Assembly: GCA_001051155.2 (NCBI GenBank)
Contig: JYIP02000006.1
Span: 2,108,001 to 2,172,000, forward strand
Direction: 5' to 3'
DNA length: 64,000 bases
DNA from: Chrysoporthe austroafricana
Lineage: Eukaryota > Ascomycota > Sordariomycetes > Diaporthales > Cryphonectriaceae
In this document: piece by piece, positions 1 to 11,326 of the stretch
Layout of the letters: every line of letters begins with the position of its first letter
Numbering within the stretch: position 1 is the first letter of the stretch
Program-made: the position numbers and the translations under genes
Notes under the pieces: generated by a model
Database searches by the model: none
What the model was told of the DNA's origin: nothing
The model's input: the letters and a program-made list of their open reading frames with translations, nothing else

Positions 1-117
1 GGCCCTGAGTCTCCCGGTGTTGCCTCTGGTGTCGACAAGGACTATGATGAGAGCTGGATCCCGGACCACCACCGCCGACCAGCCGCGAAGCGTACTAAGT
101 CCAAGAAGACCGAGTAG
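1..117 (+). CDS. C-terminal end of an Irc22-like (TRAP/SSR-alpha family) ER membrane protein, partial
   Basis: Frame 1 is open from the first base and stops at TAG 115-117, giving 38 residues. The tail contains YDESWIPDHH followed by a basic end (KRTKSKKTE). This matches my memory of the C-terminus of fungal Irc22, a single-pass ER membrane protein related to the translocon-associated alpha subunit, which ends in a similar YDESWIP block and a lysine-rich cytosolic tail. Only the tail is visible, so the signal peptide, lumenal domain and membrane span lie outside the window. The call rests on one short motif. The gene is convergent with the S28 gene downstream. Confidence 0.55.
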   Translation, partial: GPESPGVASGVDKDYDESWIPDHHRRPAAKRTKSKKTE

Positions 118-972
118 AGTGCGGGCTCGAAGGGCAAGGGCAAGCGTGGACGCCATCACAAGCTGGCGAACGAGAATGTGCAAATGTAGTGCGCTTCTAC
201 CTGGGCTGCTCATACCTGCGGAATATCAATTGTCAGGATTGACCTGATGGAATGGATGAAACCCTCGGGAGACCAGAACAACATTTACTGGGAACTTGTC
301 GAGTACGGCATAAAAGTCATTCCAGGCCGCGCCCGCGGTCTTGCAGTCATTACGGCTCTGTATACTTCAAAATGAATTAGTCAAGCCGTCAAGTTTGGAT
401 GTATTACTCTACACCGTGACTGCAATCCTGTGCATTGCAGCCCCGTAGCTCCACATCAGCGTTCAAACAAAAGCCCATGCAAGGGTTGGCAATGGCTTGT
501 AATGCACATTCTCGACCGCGCGTCCCTCGTAATTGTCGGCTGATAGAGGTTTATGGGCTGACCATAACAGCGCGATCAACCGTGGCGGCTGCCCACATGT
601 GGTCTAAAGCGCCAACAACAGCAAGTCTGCATCAAGCACACACACGTCTCCAAAAGTCACATGGTCCCAATGCGGCGAGACAATCTTTCGGCCGGACAAG
701 AATGGTTGTGATTCGTGCTTTTTGTTTTGTTGTAATTCGCAACTCCAGTAGTATCCGGGACTCCCTCTCTAGAAATAAGACCCGAGGCCCCAATACACGG
801 CGGCGTCGCTCATCGTCATCATGAGAAAGGATCCGCCCAAAGACCTGTGCCAATGTTGTGCCATATCCGCCCGCGCCGGATGCTGTTTGATGCAACTCGT
901 CCACTGCAGCCGCCACAGGTTTGCCATCCCCACAACTTCGCTCACCCCGACCGCTCCATCTCTGTGGTCTTT
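118..972. other. Intergenic region between convergent genes
   Basis: This holds the 3' flanks of the Irc22-like gene and of the S28 gene. Open frames on both strands have no recognisable protein content, and I see no tRNA boxes or repeats. Confidence 0.6.
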
Positions 973-1345
973 CTACCTCAGGCGTCTGGCTTCACGCTCG
1001 GATTCGAGGAGGCAGAGAATGTCGTTCTCACGGACTATAGGTGGTGGAGGGAAAAAATTGTCAGCACTTCGCCCTACACTCTCGCTATCCCCATGTCTAT
1101 CTGGCTGGGTGGGAGTTCGTACCGGGTCCCTTCACGTTGCGGATGATCGAACGGGTCTGGTCGTCCATGAACTCGACGCGAACCTGGGTAACACCACCGC
1201 GAGAGCCTACAATCCATCAAAATCAGTTTCTTGCGCTTCTCCCCTCCTGGCGACGACAGATTTTCTTGGTGGGTTCTTCCGTACCGGTACGGCCGAGGAC
1301 GCGGGTGACCTTGACGAGCTTGACGGGTTGCTTGGAGGCATCCAT
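973..1345 (-). CDS. rps28: 40S ribosomal protein S28
   Basis: Three exons, 1345..1285, 1206..1123 and 1034..973, join in phase to a 68-residue protein, the family's usual length. It starts [19 protein letters not shown] and contains [20 protein letters not shown], then ends [12 protein letters not shown], all hallmark S28 segments. Introns are 1284..1207 (78 bases) and 1122..1035 (88 bases), both GT...AG. S28e is an OB-fold protein of the small ribosomal subunit near the mRNA exit and E site. No single unspliced frame gives the protein, because both introns break it. Identification is essentially certain. Confidence 0.96.
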
Positions 1346-2412
1346 TTTGGCTGATGTGTGATCTTCGTCTGTTCGGCGGAGAGTCGAGTCGAGGGATCAA
1401 TGGTCGTTTGGGTTTGATTGTCGTGAGGCCGCGTGGGGGATGTCGAAAAGTGGATGTGGGAAAGTGGTAGTACGGCTGGCGTGCTAGGCTAGGCGAACTT
1501 TTCGCTGGTGCGGTGAAAATCGTATTTGGTTTAGCGTGGCTGCAAACGCCAGCTGCCAGGGACCGGCTACAGCTGCCCGCCCAAGAGCTTCTTCGACCAG
1601 GCTTCGACTTCACGCTGCTCTTCTACGTCAATTTCTTGACGAACCATTGCGGTAAACTTCGTCCTATCTTGTTGAAGTTCTTTGGAATCATGGTGCTCCT
1701 TCTCGACCCTCGTCAAAAAGTAGGCCTTCTGCGGAATCAACGACTGATACCAAACTCCTTCATGAGCCTCGATATTGAGGCTTGCTCTAGCCTGAGGGAT
1801 TCAGCTCGAATATCGTGTTAGTTGATAGAAGCTCTATTGAGACAAGCCTCGCGCATCTTCATCCGTCTTGTTGAGCTTTCCGTCTCCTTCAGTGCTTCTT
1901 CCCTCGAATCAACTCCAGGCGCACTGCAAGGCCTATGAGATCACCACTACACAAGTGCACTTTTCATGCAGGGGCAATTCTCAACCACGAGGCTATGGGC
2001 GTCTGTCACTCGTGTCAAGGCCAACTGCTGGCGGTAGCCTCAGGCTTGCATCCGCGCCACCAGATACCTCATGAGACTTTGCCCCGCTGCCCGACCTTCA
2101 TGACCTTGGCACGCTTCCAAGCCCTGTTTGAGACAAGCCTGTCAGTAAGTCGGAACCTGTCCTCGCCAACCGACCAGTCTAGTCTCAGCGAGCTAGGGTC
2201 CGGGAGTAGATATGGCGTCCATTAAAGGTTCATGCCAAGCACAATGAGCTATGTATGGATTTCAAACTATGCTATACTGCGCGGATAAACAGCACTTGGA
2301 GAACGCGCCGGATCGTCCGAGGTGAGCAGATTACCGACTCTGTAAGGCGACCTCTAGTCGCTGTTACCCGCACAAACAGGACAACATGTACGCTCCCGTC
2401 TTCGAACGCAGC
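1346..2412. other. Intergenic: S28 promoter and 3' flank of the reductase gene
   Basis: The part next to 1345 is the upstream region of the S28 gene. The rest is the 3' flank of the reductase gene. No recognisable gene, tRNA or repeat is seen. Confidence 0.55.
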
Positions 2413-5400
2413 TCAAAACGCCCATTGTCTCATCCATGTCTTCATCCACTCATCTTGAACCGGTCCGACGCCAGCCAATGCCGGCGATGCGGCAACAGCA
2501 TGGCTACTGTCCAAGAGGGTCCGGCCTTCACTTCCACGGGACACGCCCTCGAAGAAGCCCAGGAGCTTCATAGCCGGGTTAATGGCTATATCCTCGGTCT
2601 TGGACGCACTCTCACGAAGGGCTTCCACCCACTCTCCAAGAGGAACCATCTGAAGCTTCTCCGCCGAGGGATCCAGGCTCTGCGCCACAGTCGGTGCGAG
2701 CTTGGACCAAGTTGTATGGTTAGAATTGACCAAGTGATACACCACAGCACCCTGCTTGGTGTCTCCCACTGATTTCGTCGCGAGCTCGGCAATACTCTGT
2801 CCAAGCACGTCTACAGGAACCCAGTCAACCAGATCCATTGCGCCGAGCGATTCTGGAAGTTTCTCCAGATACTTTGAGCTCGCAATGAGACTCGGAAGCC
2901 ACTCTTGCTTCGGCCAGCATCCAGCTGCTGTCAAGGGGCCCGCGATCTGACCTACACGGCAGACCACAGCGGGAATATCAGCCTCTTTCGCCGCGGCGTC
3001 AAGGATACGCTCCGCTACGAACTTGCTTGCGCCGTAGCCCATCCCCTGAGACACACGCCAATCCTCGAAGATACTCTCGGGGACCTGGTCAACCTTATGG
3101 CCGACGAATGCAGGCCAATTCATCACTGCGCCGATGCTGGAGACGAAGAAGATTTGCGCACCAAATGTTGAGTGCGATGAGAACTCGATGAGCCGCCTGA
3201 CGCCGTGGACTTGGTTCGCGAATGAGTCGATGGACAGGTTGAAGTTAACTTGCCAAGCGTTCTGGATGATGTTCGTCACCTCCGCGAGAATCTTCTTGTA
3301 CTCCTCAGAGGACAGCCCGAAGAAGGGCTTCGAAAAGTCCCCATCAAGGCATATGGCTTTATCTTCGGGTAGTTCTTGCAACCCCTTCGCCGCCAGCGAT
3401 GTTTTCATGCGCTCGAGACTGTTTGGGCCACGATTCAGGCAGTAGATCCGCGCAATCCGAGCGTCTTTGAGCAAGGAGTCCAGAATGTAAGCGCCAAGCG
3501 AGCCCGTGGACCCGATGAGCAAGACCACCAGCTTGCCCGCAGGCTTCGGCTCTACTGGCCGCGCGGAGACAGGCAGGTCAGTCGTGTAGAGGTCATAGAG
3601 CCTCTGCATCTTCTGCTCGTCGCTCTCGGTGCTCTGTCCAGAAACATTCCCTCCGACAAGGCCAGCCACGAGACGGATCAGGGCGCCGATGGTAGGGTGG
3701 GCGTAAATGGTACGAATATCCACCTCTTTTGAGCTTCCACGTTCTGAGAGAAGCTTGTTAACCTTTTTCGTAATGACTGTTACTTGCAGGGAGTCGAGTC
3801 CGAGTCCGAACAGATCGGTGTCAGCTGTAACTTCGTTCAAGTCGATGTTGGTGGTCGTGGCCACAATCTGCTTGACAACATCCTCGACGCTACCACTGGC
3901 CTCGTTGGTCGAACCATCTGAAACACCACGATCCTCATTTTCCTTGTAAAGGGCGTCAAACTCCGATTCGTACTCTTCCTCTAGCTTTCTGCGCTGTATG
4001 GTCCCTTTGGCAGTCCTCGGCATTGGCTTATCTGGCGAGGTGAACATGATCATGTTGCGAAGGATACGACCGTGCGCAGGGCTGTGCTTGTTCGCTTCTT
4101 CAACAGATGGCCAAATGGTATCCAGGAACTCTTCCTTCTCGGCCTTGTTCATTAGCGCCTTCACGGGCTCGATCAGCAGACTTGATTGGAAACGTTTCCT
4201 GCCGGAAATGATAGCTCCTTTCACAACCGGATTCCCCGAAATGATTCCCTCCATATCAAGAGGATTCAGCTTCTCCCCTGTTGCAAAGACGATGATGTCG
4301 TCGCTTCGGCCACGGTGCAGCCAGTATCCCTCCATAGTTGGATGTTTCGAGTACAGGTCCTTTGTCGGCCACTCATCAAGCTCAGGGAACGTTCCGAAGA
4401 TGCCCTGGAACGGCAGAAGCTTGGGATCTCGCACGACAAAGTGCTCATATAAAGAATCGGACACCGGACGGAAATCGTGGCCTCCGACTGGGTGGAAATT
4501 GACATATTCCCAGTCTTTGCCCTCGCCAGGGTATTGCGCACAGAAGCCCATCTCAGTCGAACCAATTCCGCATATGAGTTTAGTTTTGTCAGAGATCATG
4601 TCGCCAACGGCATGAGGCAAGGGTCCTCCTCCAAAGAAGACCGCGTCCAGCTTGCTCAAGTGCTCCAGATGCTCCGGTACCCTGGCGAGCTCAACCAGGA
4701 TAGCCGGCGGCACGATGCTGACACGCACGTTACCATAGACATGCATCGCGTTCACGACGTCAGGGGACGGTGGGAACGGACCGAGCACACCAATGCTTCC
4801 CGTATAGATGCATCCAGCCGTCGACAAGCCTACGCCACCGGCATGAAACATCGGAAACCCCATGTAGACACGTGTGCCCTTTCCGTAGTAGGGGAAGACG
4901 GGCCTCCCCCAGCGCATTGGCAACTTGCTAGTTGCCTGGACGGAGGACCACGATGCGTGCCTCGAGACGATGACTTTTGGCATGCCCGTTGAACCGGAGG
5001 TGTGTCTGGTAGAGTTTAGTACCCGTACGAATTTGGAGGGGGCTTTGTGGAAGGAGTACTGAGAATGCGACGTACAGGAGGACAAACGGATCGTATTTCG
5101 CTTCTTCCCAGGACTTCGTGTACGAATAGTACTCCTCGCGACCGTCGTACTCATCGTCGAACCACTTGCGTAGCGGAGCAATCTCCGCAACGCGCATTGG
5201 CCTCGCTGCCAGAATCTGTTTCACAATAGGTAGGGGAAATTTTGGTGAGTGCAGAAACGTGTGGCAGTCTGTGTCCTCGAAAAGCTTGAGATGAGCTTCG
5301 AGCGTGTTGCGCAGCGAGCTAAGGAAGAGCTTATAACCTGTCTTGTTACAGGCGAGTATCATAATCACATAGGCAAGGTCCTGGGGCCCCATATAGGTGA

Positions 5401-5623
5401 GAGTCTGGGCTTCTCTGGCTGGTCCCAGTGTCTCTTCGAGGTACCACGCGCAGCGATCCACGGCCCGGGCGAACTCCTTGACGGTGATGTCGCGAAAGCC
5501 ATCGGCGGGGTTGCTGGTCTTGGTAATAGAGTAAAGGACCCGTGATGGTTCGTTGACGGCGAGCTCGTCCAGGTAGGCGACGATCTGGCGCGGCTCATCT
5601 GTCTCCGGCACTTCAAAATCCAT
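2413..5623 (-). CDS. NRPS-like adenylate-forming reductase (A-T-R domains)
   Basis: Two exons, 5623..5076 and 5005..2413, with a 70-base intron (5075..5006) give 1046 residues. The order is adenylation domain (about 1-525), carrier domain (about 545-630) and thioester reductase (about 670-1046). Visible motifs are the ATP-binding core HTSGSTGMPK at about 184, GIGSTEMG at about 329, GYWLHRGRSDD at about 409 and PRTAKGTIQRRK at about 512. The carrier motif LGLDSLQ has its phosphopantetheine serine at about 588. The NADPH-binding GSTGSLG is at about 681, with a later YGASK catalytic-type motif. There is no condensation domain. Such enzymes activate a carboxylic acid, load it on the carrier and release it by reduction as an aldehyde or alcohol. 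The substrate cannot be read from the sequence. The intron falls exactly before the ATP-binding core. The start is the first ATG in frame; one codon triplet upstream reads TTG. Confidence 0.93.
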
Positions 5624-7372
5624 GATGGGCAAAACTCTTTTCGAATGAGGGACGACAATCGTCTGTTCATGACAGAGAAGTTGGCCAGCTGGTGGGATAT
5701 TTATATGAGCCGACCTCTACATCGTATGGGCTGCCCCGCTTGGACAGGAACCTTAGAATGGCGTGGACACCACACCTACTACGTCGCGTCTTCAAGAAAT
5801 CGCGATCTGGATACTAGCCGGCCCCGAAACGAAGCCGAGCCGAAACGCCGTTAGCCGGGCCTTTTATGCGGGGCTATAATTGGATACCTACCCACTCTCC
5901 CATACGCGTGGCGAGAGAATTCAAAGCAAAAGGGACCTATGATGAATGATTATAGGAGCCGAGTTGCCTAAGCTGGGTAAGGGTGAAATTTTTGCTTATC
6001 ACCATGCCAGTCCTTGACCACGGGATGAGTGTATATTGTGGTGGCAGTGCCCTTTGAATATCAGAACATTCGAACGATTTCCCTCAGAGCAGCTCGAATT
6101 ATCACGGATTGAATTGCTTCCTTCAACCTGAGCCTAATGTCGGCGTCAGTGCTAGACGTGGCCTACGTAGTCCTTGTCTCTTTTACTGGTGATCAGGGTA
6201 GAGAGTCACGAGATACTTTTCATGCGAGGTAGGGACATAGGGCACGTTGCGAACGGACCAGCATCGTCGTCCTGCCCGGGATTGGGGCACGGACGGTGAT
6301 ATGGTGTTTGTCCTCCTAGAAACTTGATGGTGAATATCCTACAAAGGTGAAACTGTACCGGACTGCGTAGACATGGTAGACCAACCCCTACCACATAGTG
6401 CGTCATACAGGTGAACACTCGAATGGCTGAACTCACCGCTTCGATGTTCCTTGGTCAGGCGACTCCGGAGGTAGCATTGGGGCCTACACTAGTTCGAGGG
6501 CTAATTGCTTGTATAATTGGTGGAGATCTCATAATCCAAATAGTCCGCTCAATTGAAACCTCCTTGAAGTTGGTTCGTGGGCGCAACGGTTCCTAAGCTT
6601 ATGAAAGCATTCTGACGCGGGGAAAGACTCTAGTTGCTGCTATTTATCATTCACAAATGATTGAGAACGAGCAAGCCTCCGCCCCCTTTACACCCTCTTC
6701 TAGAAAAAGAAATTAATTACATCGAATTTGAAATCCAGAGGGCTTCATATCGTTCGTTATGATAATAACACCTAGATATACAAATGACTAGATGCAATTT
6801 GTAGGAATGGATGACTCATTCTTGAGTCAAGGCTCGCTGGTCGCAAAATGTGTTGAGCTGCCCTATGTTGACCGTTGGTCTGCGGAAGCGCTCTAAGAAC
6901 GACATAATGGCCTGCATACCTAGGTCAGTTCTCCTAAACAAATCCTTTGAGCGTTATTGTCGGGAATAAAACTCCGACAACTATTGAACTTACCTGATTT
7001 TAGGGCCTGAATAGTGCTTCTGTGCAGAGGCATCGCAAGGAGATCGATTGCCAGGTGGTTAGTATCTAAGAGAGTGCTTAGTACAAGGCTGAGACTTTCT
7101 CTAACAAGGCTGGCGATCCTTGTGTGTTATGAACTTGCTACTTCCTTGAAATACGGGGCACAAAATGGATTCCGGGATTCTGGGGTGTTACTGTAGTGTG
7201 GCATTCGTTAGCTCGTCGTGCCGACGTCACACCCTCTGGCTAGCCTCTATGATGCTGATTTACCCCTTTGCTCCGTGCGACGAGAACGTATCTCCGGAAT
7301 AACTTAAATGTGAACACTACATGATATTTCACGTGTTCACAAGTACTCCTCAACTTTTACGTTGCTCATGAG
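5624..7372. other. Divergent intergenic region between reductase and exporter genes
   Basis: About 1.75 kb between two divergent starts, holding both promoters. The part from about 6600 to 7330 is visibly richer in A+T than the flanking genes and has no credible open frame. A CACGTG (E-box type) sits at 7330-7335, 38 bases before the exporter ATG. No gene, tRNA or intact transposon was recognised. Confidence 0.5.
5698..5705 (-). promoter_or_regulatory. Candidate TATA box of the reductase gene
   Basis: On the minus strand this reads TATAAATA, a full match to TATAWAWR, 75-82 bases upstream of the reductase ATG. Position and orientation fit, but no transcript start is known. Confidence 0.4.
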
Positions 7373-8969
7373 ATGTCTCGCCAGCACGACGAGCGCTCGC
7401 CGCTCATACAACATGAACGAGCAGATTCCGAGCAGGACGGACATCATGTGGTGAGATAAGCTAGGGCGAAGACGCGGCCAATTAACAACTTGACTGACTG
7501 CATTGTAGAAAGTCAAATTTTTGGAAGATGACCAGGACAACCCACGAGCATGGGCAAAGAAGCGAAAGCTGGCCAATGTGGCCGTCATAGCCTCCATGGC
7601 AATCCTGAGCCCACTGGCAAGCTCGATGTTCACGCCCGGGATCCAAGAGATCGCAGAAGGGCTTGGCACTACACCGGAGACTGTCATCGGCGCGACGACT
7701 GGCTACGTTGTTATGCTGGGTGTGGGCCCTCTCGTGCTGGCACCACTCTCGGAGACCTTCGGGAGGAGGTCGCTCTACCTGTCATGTTTTACCCTGTTCT
7801 CGCTGCTGCAGATACCTACCGCCTTCAGCCCCAACATCGAGACGATGATCACGCTTCGAACATTCTCCGGGTTTCTCGGCAGCGTGGGCATCGCCAACGG
7901 CGGCGGAACGCTGAGCGACATTTTTGGCCCCGAGGAGAGAGCTGGTATCTTCGGCTGGTACCTACTCGGGCCCCTTCTCGGACCAACGATCGGGCCTTTG
8001 CTAGGAGGCGTCATCGACCAAAGATTAGGCTGGCGATGGATATTTTTGATGCTCGCTGTCCTCTGTGGGATTAATGTCACGTCTGGTTTCCTCTTCCTCA
8101 GGGAGACATACGCCCCCGTCCTCCTGCAGAGAAGAAAAAAACAACATGAGAAGGAAGACGATCCGGCTGTAACCCACTACTGGTTCGAAGGCGAAGATCT
8201 GCGGCCAATGTCCGTCAAGCTGCGGCACTCTTTCTCACGTCCGCTGCGCATCCTCACCCAGCCGATCGTGCTCACGATGTCGGTGTATCAAGCCTTGATT
8301 TTCAGTACGACTTACAGCTTATACACGAACTTTGAAGACATCTATGGTGGCATATACGGCTTCAATATCGAGCAGATCGGCTTGACCTACCTCGGGCCGG
8401 GACTTGGGCTGCTCTTCGCGGTGCGGGTTCTCGTTCCGCGCATCGACGACGTGTATAAGAAGCTCAAGGACAAGAATCACGGGGTGGCAAAGCCGGAGTT
8501 TCGGTTGCCGTTTGCAAATATCGGTGCGGTGCTGATACCTATATCGCTAGTATGGTAAGGCAGTCCTCCTCTGCTGAGTCGAGCTCGTAATCAGTGTCCA
8601 CCGTTTTGTTTTGCTGACGCCTGCGACTCTAGCTTCGCCTGGATGGTTCACTTCCACACTCACTGGTTCGCTACCATCAGAGCAGCTTTCTTCTACGGGA
8701 TCGGACAAGTCATCATTATCAACTGTACTCAGAACTATTACATTGATGCCTTTGAAAAGTTCGCTGCCAGCGCGGTGGCAGCCGGGGCAGTCTTTCGCTC
8801 CATCTTCGAGGGCATTATTCCCTTGTTTGCCCCTTCGCTCTTCAAGGATGTTGGATATGGCTGGGGCATTTCGGTCTTCGGGCTGATCGGTCTTCTGCTC
8901 GCTCCTGCACCCCTTTTCTTCTATCACTCTGGCGAACGCATCCGGGGTTGGTTCACTATGGCTTTGTGA
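7373..8969 (+). CDS. MFS transporter, drug:H+ antiporter type (12 TM)
   Basis: Three exons, 7373..7450, 7509..8554 and 8633..8969, encode 486 residues. The 58-base first intron has a CTGAC branch site, and the second intron is 78 bases. The N-terminal cytosolic segment carries VKFLEDDQDNPRAW, typical of fungal DHA1 exporters. Hydrophobic segments fit 12 membrane spans. Motif A appears as APLSETFGRRS after the second span, and the fourth to fifth spans are glycine- and proline-rich (GPLLGPTIGPLLGG). The family exports small molecules against a proton gradient at the plasma membrane or vacuole. It is transcribed away from the reductase gene, so export of, or resistance to, the reductase product is a reasonable inference. 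The longest open frame misses the true start, which lies in the small first exon. Confidence 0.9.
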
Positions 8970-10125
8970 GCTATTAGTCTGAGCAGACAGTACCAACGAA
9001 GAACATTGCAGACATGTGATTCGGATCGCTATAGGGGCAAAGGAGGAGGAAGGAAAAGAAGAACAAAAAAAAAAAGACATGAATAGTCATGATAGGCTAG
9101 TTGAATATGTCGTGGTCATTCCAATGACTAAGACCACAGGTATTCTAAATAAGCTGTAGTGATCCATAGTGACATTTTATGAGGCAGACTTCGAAGAACT
9201 CCCTACACGTGATTCTATTAGAACCCGTCATAAGGATTGCTGAATGACCTGAAATGTTTCTTTGATGCCATCAGGCCGATGCTGTGTAGCAGCCTCATTT
9301 TCTGGTAGACGAGTACATGTACCATAATGGGTCTTTAGGCGCAGCTAGATAGTCGGATTGGGGCATCACCTCTAGTTATCATGGGCCAAGGAGTCAGCAG
9401 TCATGTTGTTGCACAAAGAGCAGCCGGACTCGAGCTGATGAGGGGAGAGAAGCACGATGACTGGGAATGTACCAGCTAAAGAGACAACGGCGCACAGTCG
9501 ACAAGATAATGTCAGGGTCAGATGTACGAGCCAAGCTGTGATGATGGGAGGACAGGGTTGGTAAAAAGAAAGAAAGAAAGGAAAAAGTAAAAGAGAGAAA
9601 TGCCGAGCTCAACATTCAAGGTTCTACAAGTCCCGTTCACAGATCAGGCTGCACAGCAACCTTCAAGAGACTCATATCGAACCCGCTTACATTATTATCA
9701 AGCAGACTGCCGTGACTACCAAAGAAGTATGGTAGGATTTTTAGAGTTCTGTACGCATCAAAGCTGGGGGCTTGTAAGTGATCCTTGGCTTAGTAAGCCC
9801 TCATCCCTGTCGTCACTGCAACCGAAAGAAGCTACCTAGGTACGCAATAGCAGCAGTAGACGCGTTCGCGTTGGACCTTAGTCCTCCCTCAAATAAAGTG
9901 CAAACGGTAACCAAGCTCGTTCTGTTTTCCTTCCCGCTCATCCCAATTTTCCCCCATCTCTCTGCTCTCTCGGACTAGACTGCATTCGATTGACGAAAAA
10001 CGCGCGCAATCCACCATTTTCGCACGAAAACCCTTGGGCAATCGCAGACATTGTCCCTGTCACTTCTCATCTCACAGGCGCGCCCTGCGATACGCCCAGT
10101 TACCCATCCCGACACTTTTGAGGCC
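8970..10125. other. Intergenic: upstream region of the AT-hook gene
   Basis: Holds the exporter 3' flank, including an A-run at 9066-9075, and a CT-rich stretch (about 9920-9975) typical of a fungal leader just upstream of the AT-hook gene. An ACCTAGGT palindrome lies at 9834. No gene was recognised. Confidence 0.5.
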
Positions 10126-10913
10126 ATGGCTCCTGTCAAAGGCCGTGGCCGTGCTAAGAAGAGCGATACCGACGACTCTCCCGCTCCCAGCAAGCCTCCC
10201 GCTGTCGATATCACCGGCACAACCCCCGTCAAGCGCGGTCGTGGCCGCCCTCCAAAGGACCCGTCTGGTCTACCTCAGCGCATCCTGAACCCCAAAATCG
10301 CCAAGTCCGGCGGGGTTGGTCGTGGTCGCGGCCGCCCTCCCAAGGATCCCAACGCGCCTCCCAAGACGCCCTCCAAGAAGAGCGCGACGTCCTCGACGGG
10401 TCGAGCCCGCGGCCGACCCCCGGGCTCCGGGAAGAAGCAGGGTGCGATCGCTAAGGCCACGGCGCTGGCCATTGCTGGTGCGGAGTCTGCGGGTGTCAAT
10501 ACGACGAAGGCGGGAACCAAGACCGCAAGGGGTGGCTCTGGCAAGGGACGCGCTTCGAGAGCGAGCAGGGACGAGGAGGACGAGATGGCTGAAGAGGAGC
10601 TCGGGGGCTACCAGAGCCAACACCAGGCCTACGAGCAGGAGCTTGGTGAGGACGTTGACCTGAACGACGCAGAGGCCGACGTCTACGATGATGATGATGC
10701 TGCCGCTGAAGCCGAAGACGGTGGTGAGTGAGCGCAACTTTCTGGCAAGTCGGAACGTTCCCATGGCCCGGTATCTTGCCCTGCTTATTTCCGTCCAGTT
10801 TGTACGGGCTTGCTAACATGGTATGTTTTACAGGACTGGGGGATGTTGCAAACTATGAGGACACAACTCAAAGCAGTTTCTTTCGCATGGTAGGTCGTAA
10901 ACTTGGCCTTTAG
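10126..10913 (+). CDS. AT-hook DNA-binding protein (HMG-I/Y-like)
   Basis: The protein is basic and rich in proline and glycine, with three AT-hooks: KRGRGRPPKD (about 36-45), GRGRGRPPKD (65-74) and GRARGRPPG (92-100). An acidic tail follows (EEDEMAEEE, DVDLNDAEADVYDDDD). AT-hooks bind the minor groove of AT-rich DNA, so this is probably a chromatin protein. The C-terminus is uncertain. Read straight through, the frame stops at 10731 (201 residues, ending EDGGE). However, a strong donor (GTGAGT at 10724), a TGCTAAC branch site and an ACAG acceptor at 10833 define a 110-base intron. Joining it in phase extends the frame 27 codons to TAG at 10913 (ending MVGRKLGL). I favour the spliced form. 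Confidence 0.75.
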
Positions 10914-11326
10914 GGCCGGGGTATCATCACTTTGGAAGTTTGGCCCTCGGGAGCTCGCTGCTAGGGATGGTTCGAAGCAAGGTAGTCTCAAGGTTTCGTC
11001 CCTGGATTTGGGGGGATGCGATCACCGTACAGGCAAAATTGGGCGGTTTTGGCTTTGGTCTTTTGCAGCAATGTAGCTCTTTTCGTGGGCGGCAGGAGAG
11101 ATCTATTTTGATTCTGATGCGACTCGCCGCTTTCACCAAGTGTCATTCGAACTTGCAAATTGACCGGGTAACGGGAAACAATGTATGCCTTGCATCGCGC
11201 ATGCAAGACTATTCGACTCTATATGGTTGTCATCATAATGCAGAGCCTCATGCAAAGACCAGGGTATCTCATGCCCCAACGCCATGCCAATGTCCCAACA
11301 CAATCTGAAGGCAGACACGACCTTCT
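10914..11326. other. Intergenic between convergent genes
   Basis: The 3' flanks of the AT-hook gene and of the aprataxin-like gene. No gene or repeat is seen. Confidence 0.5.
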
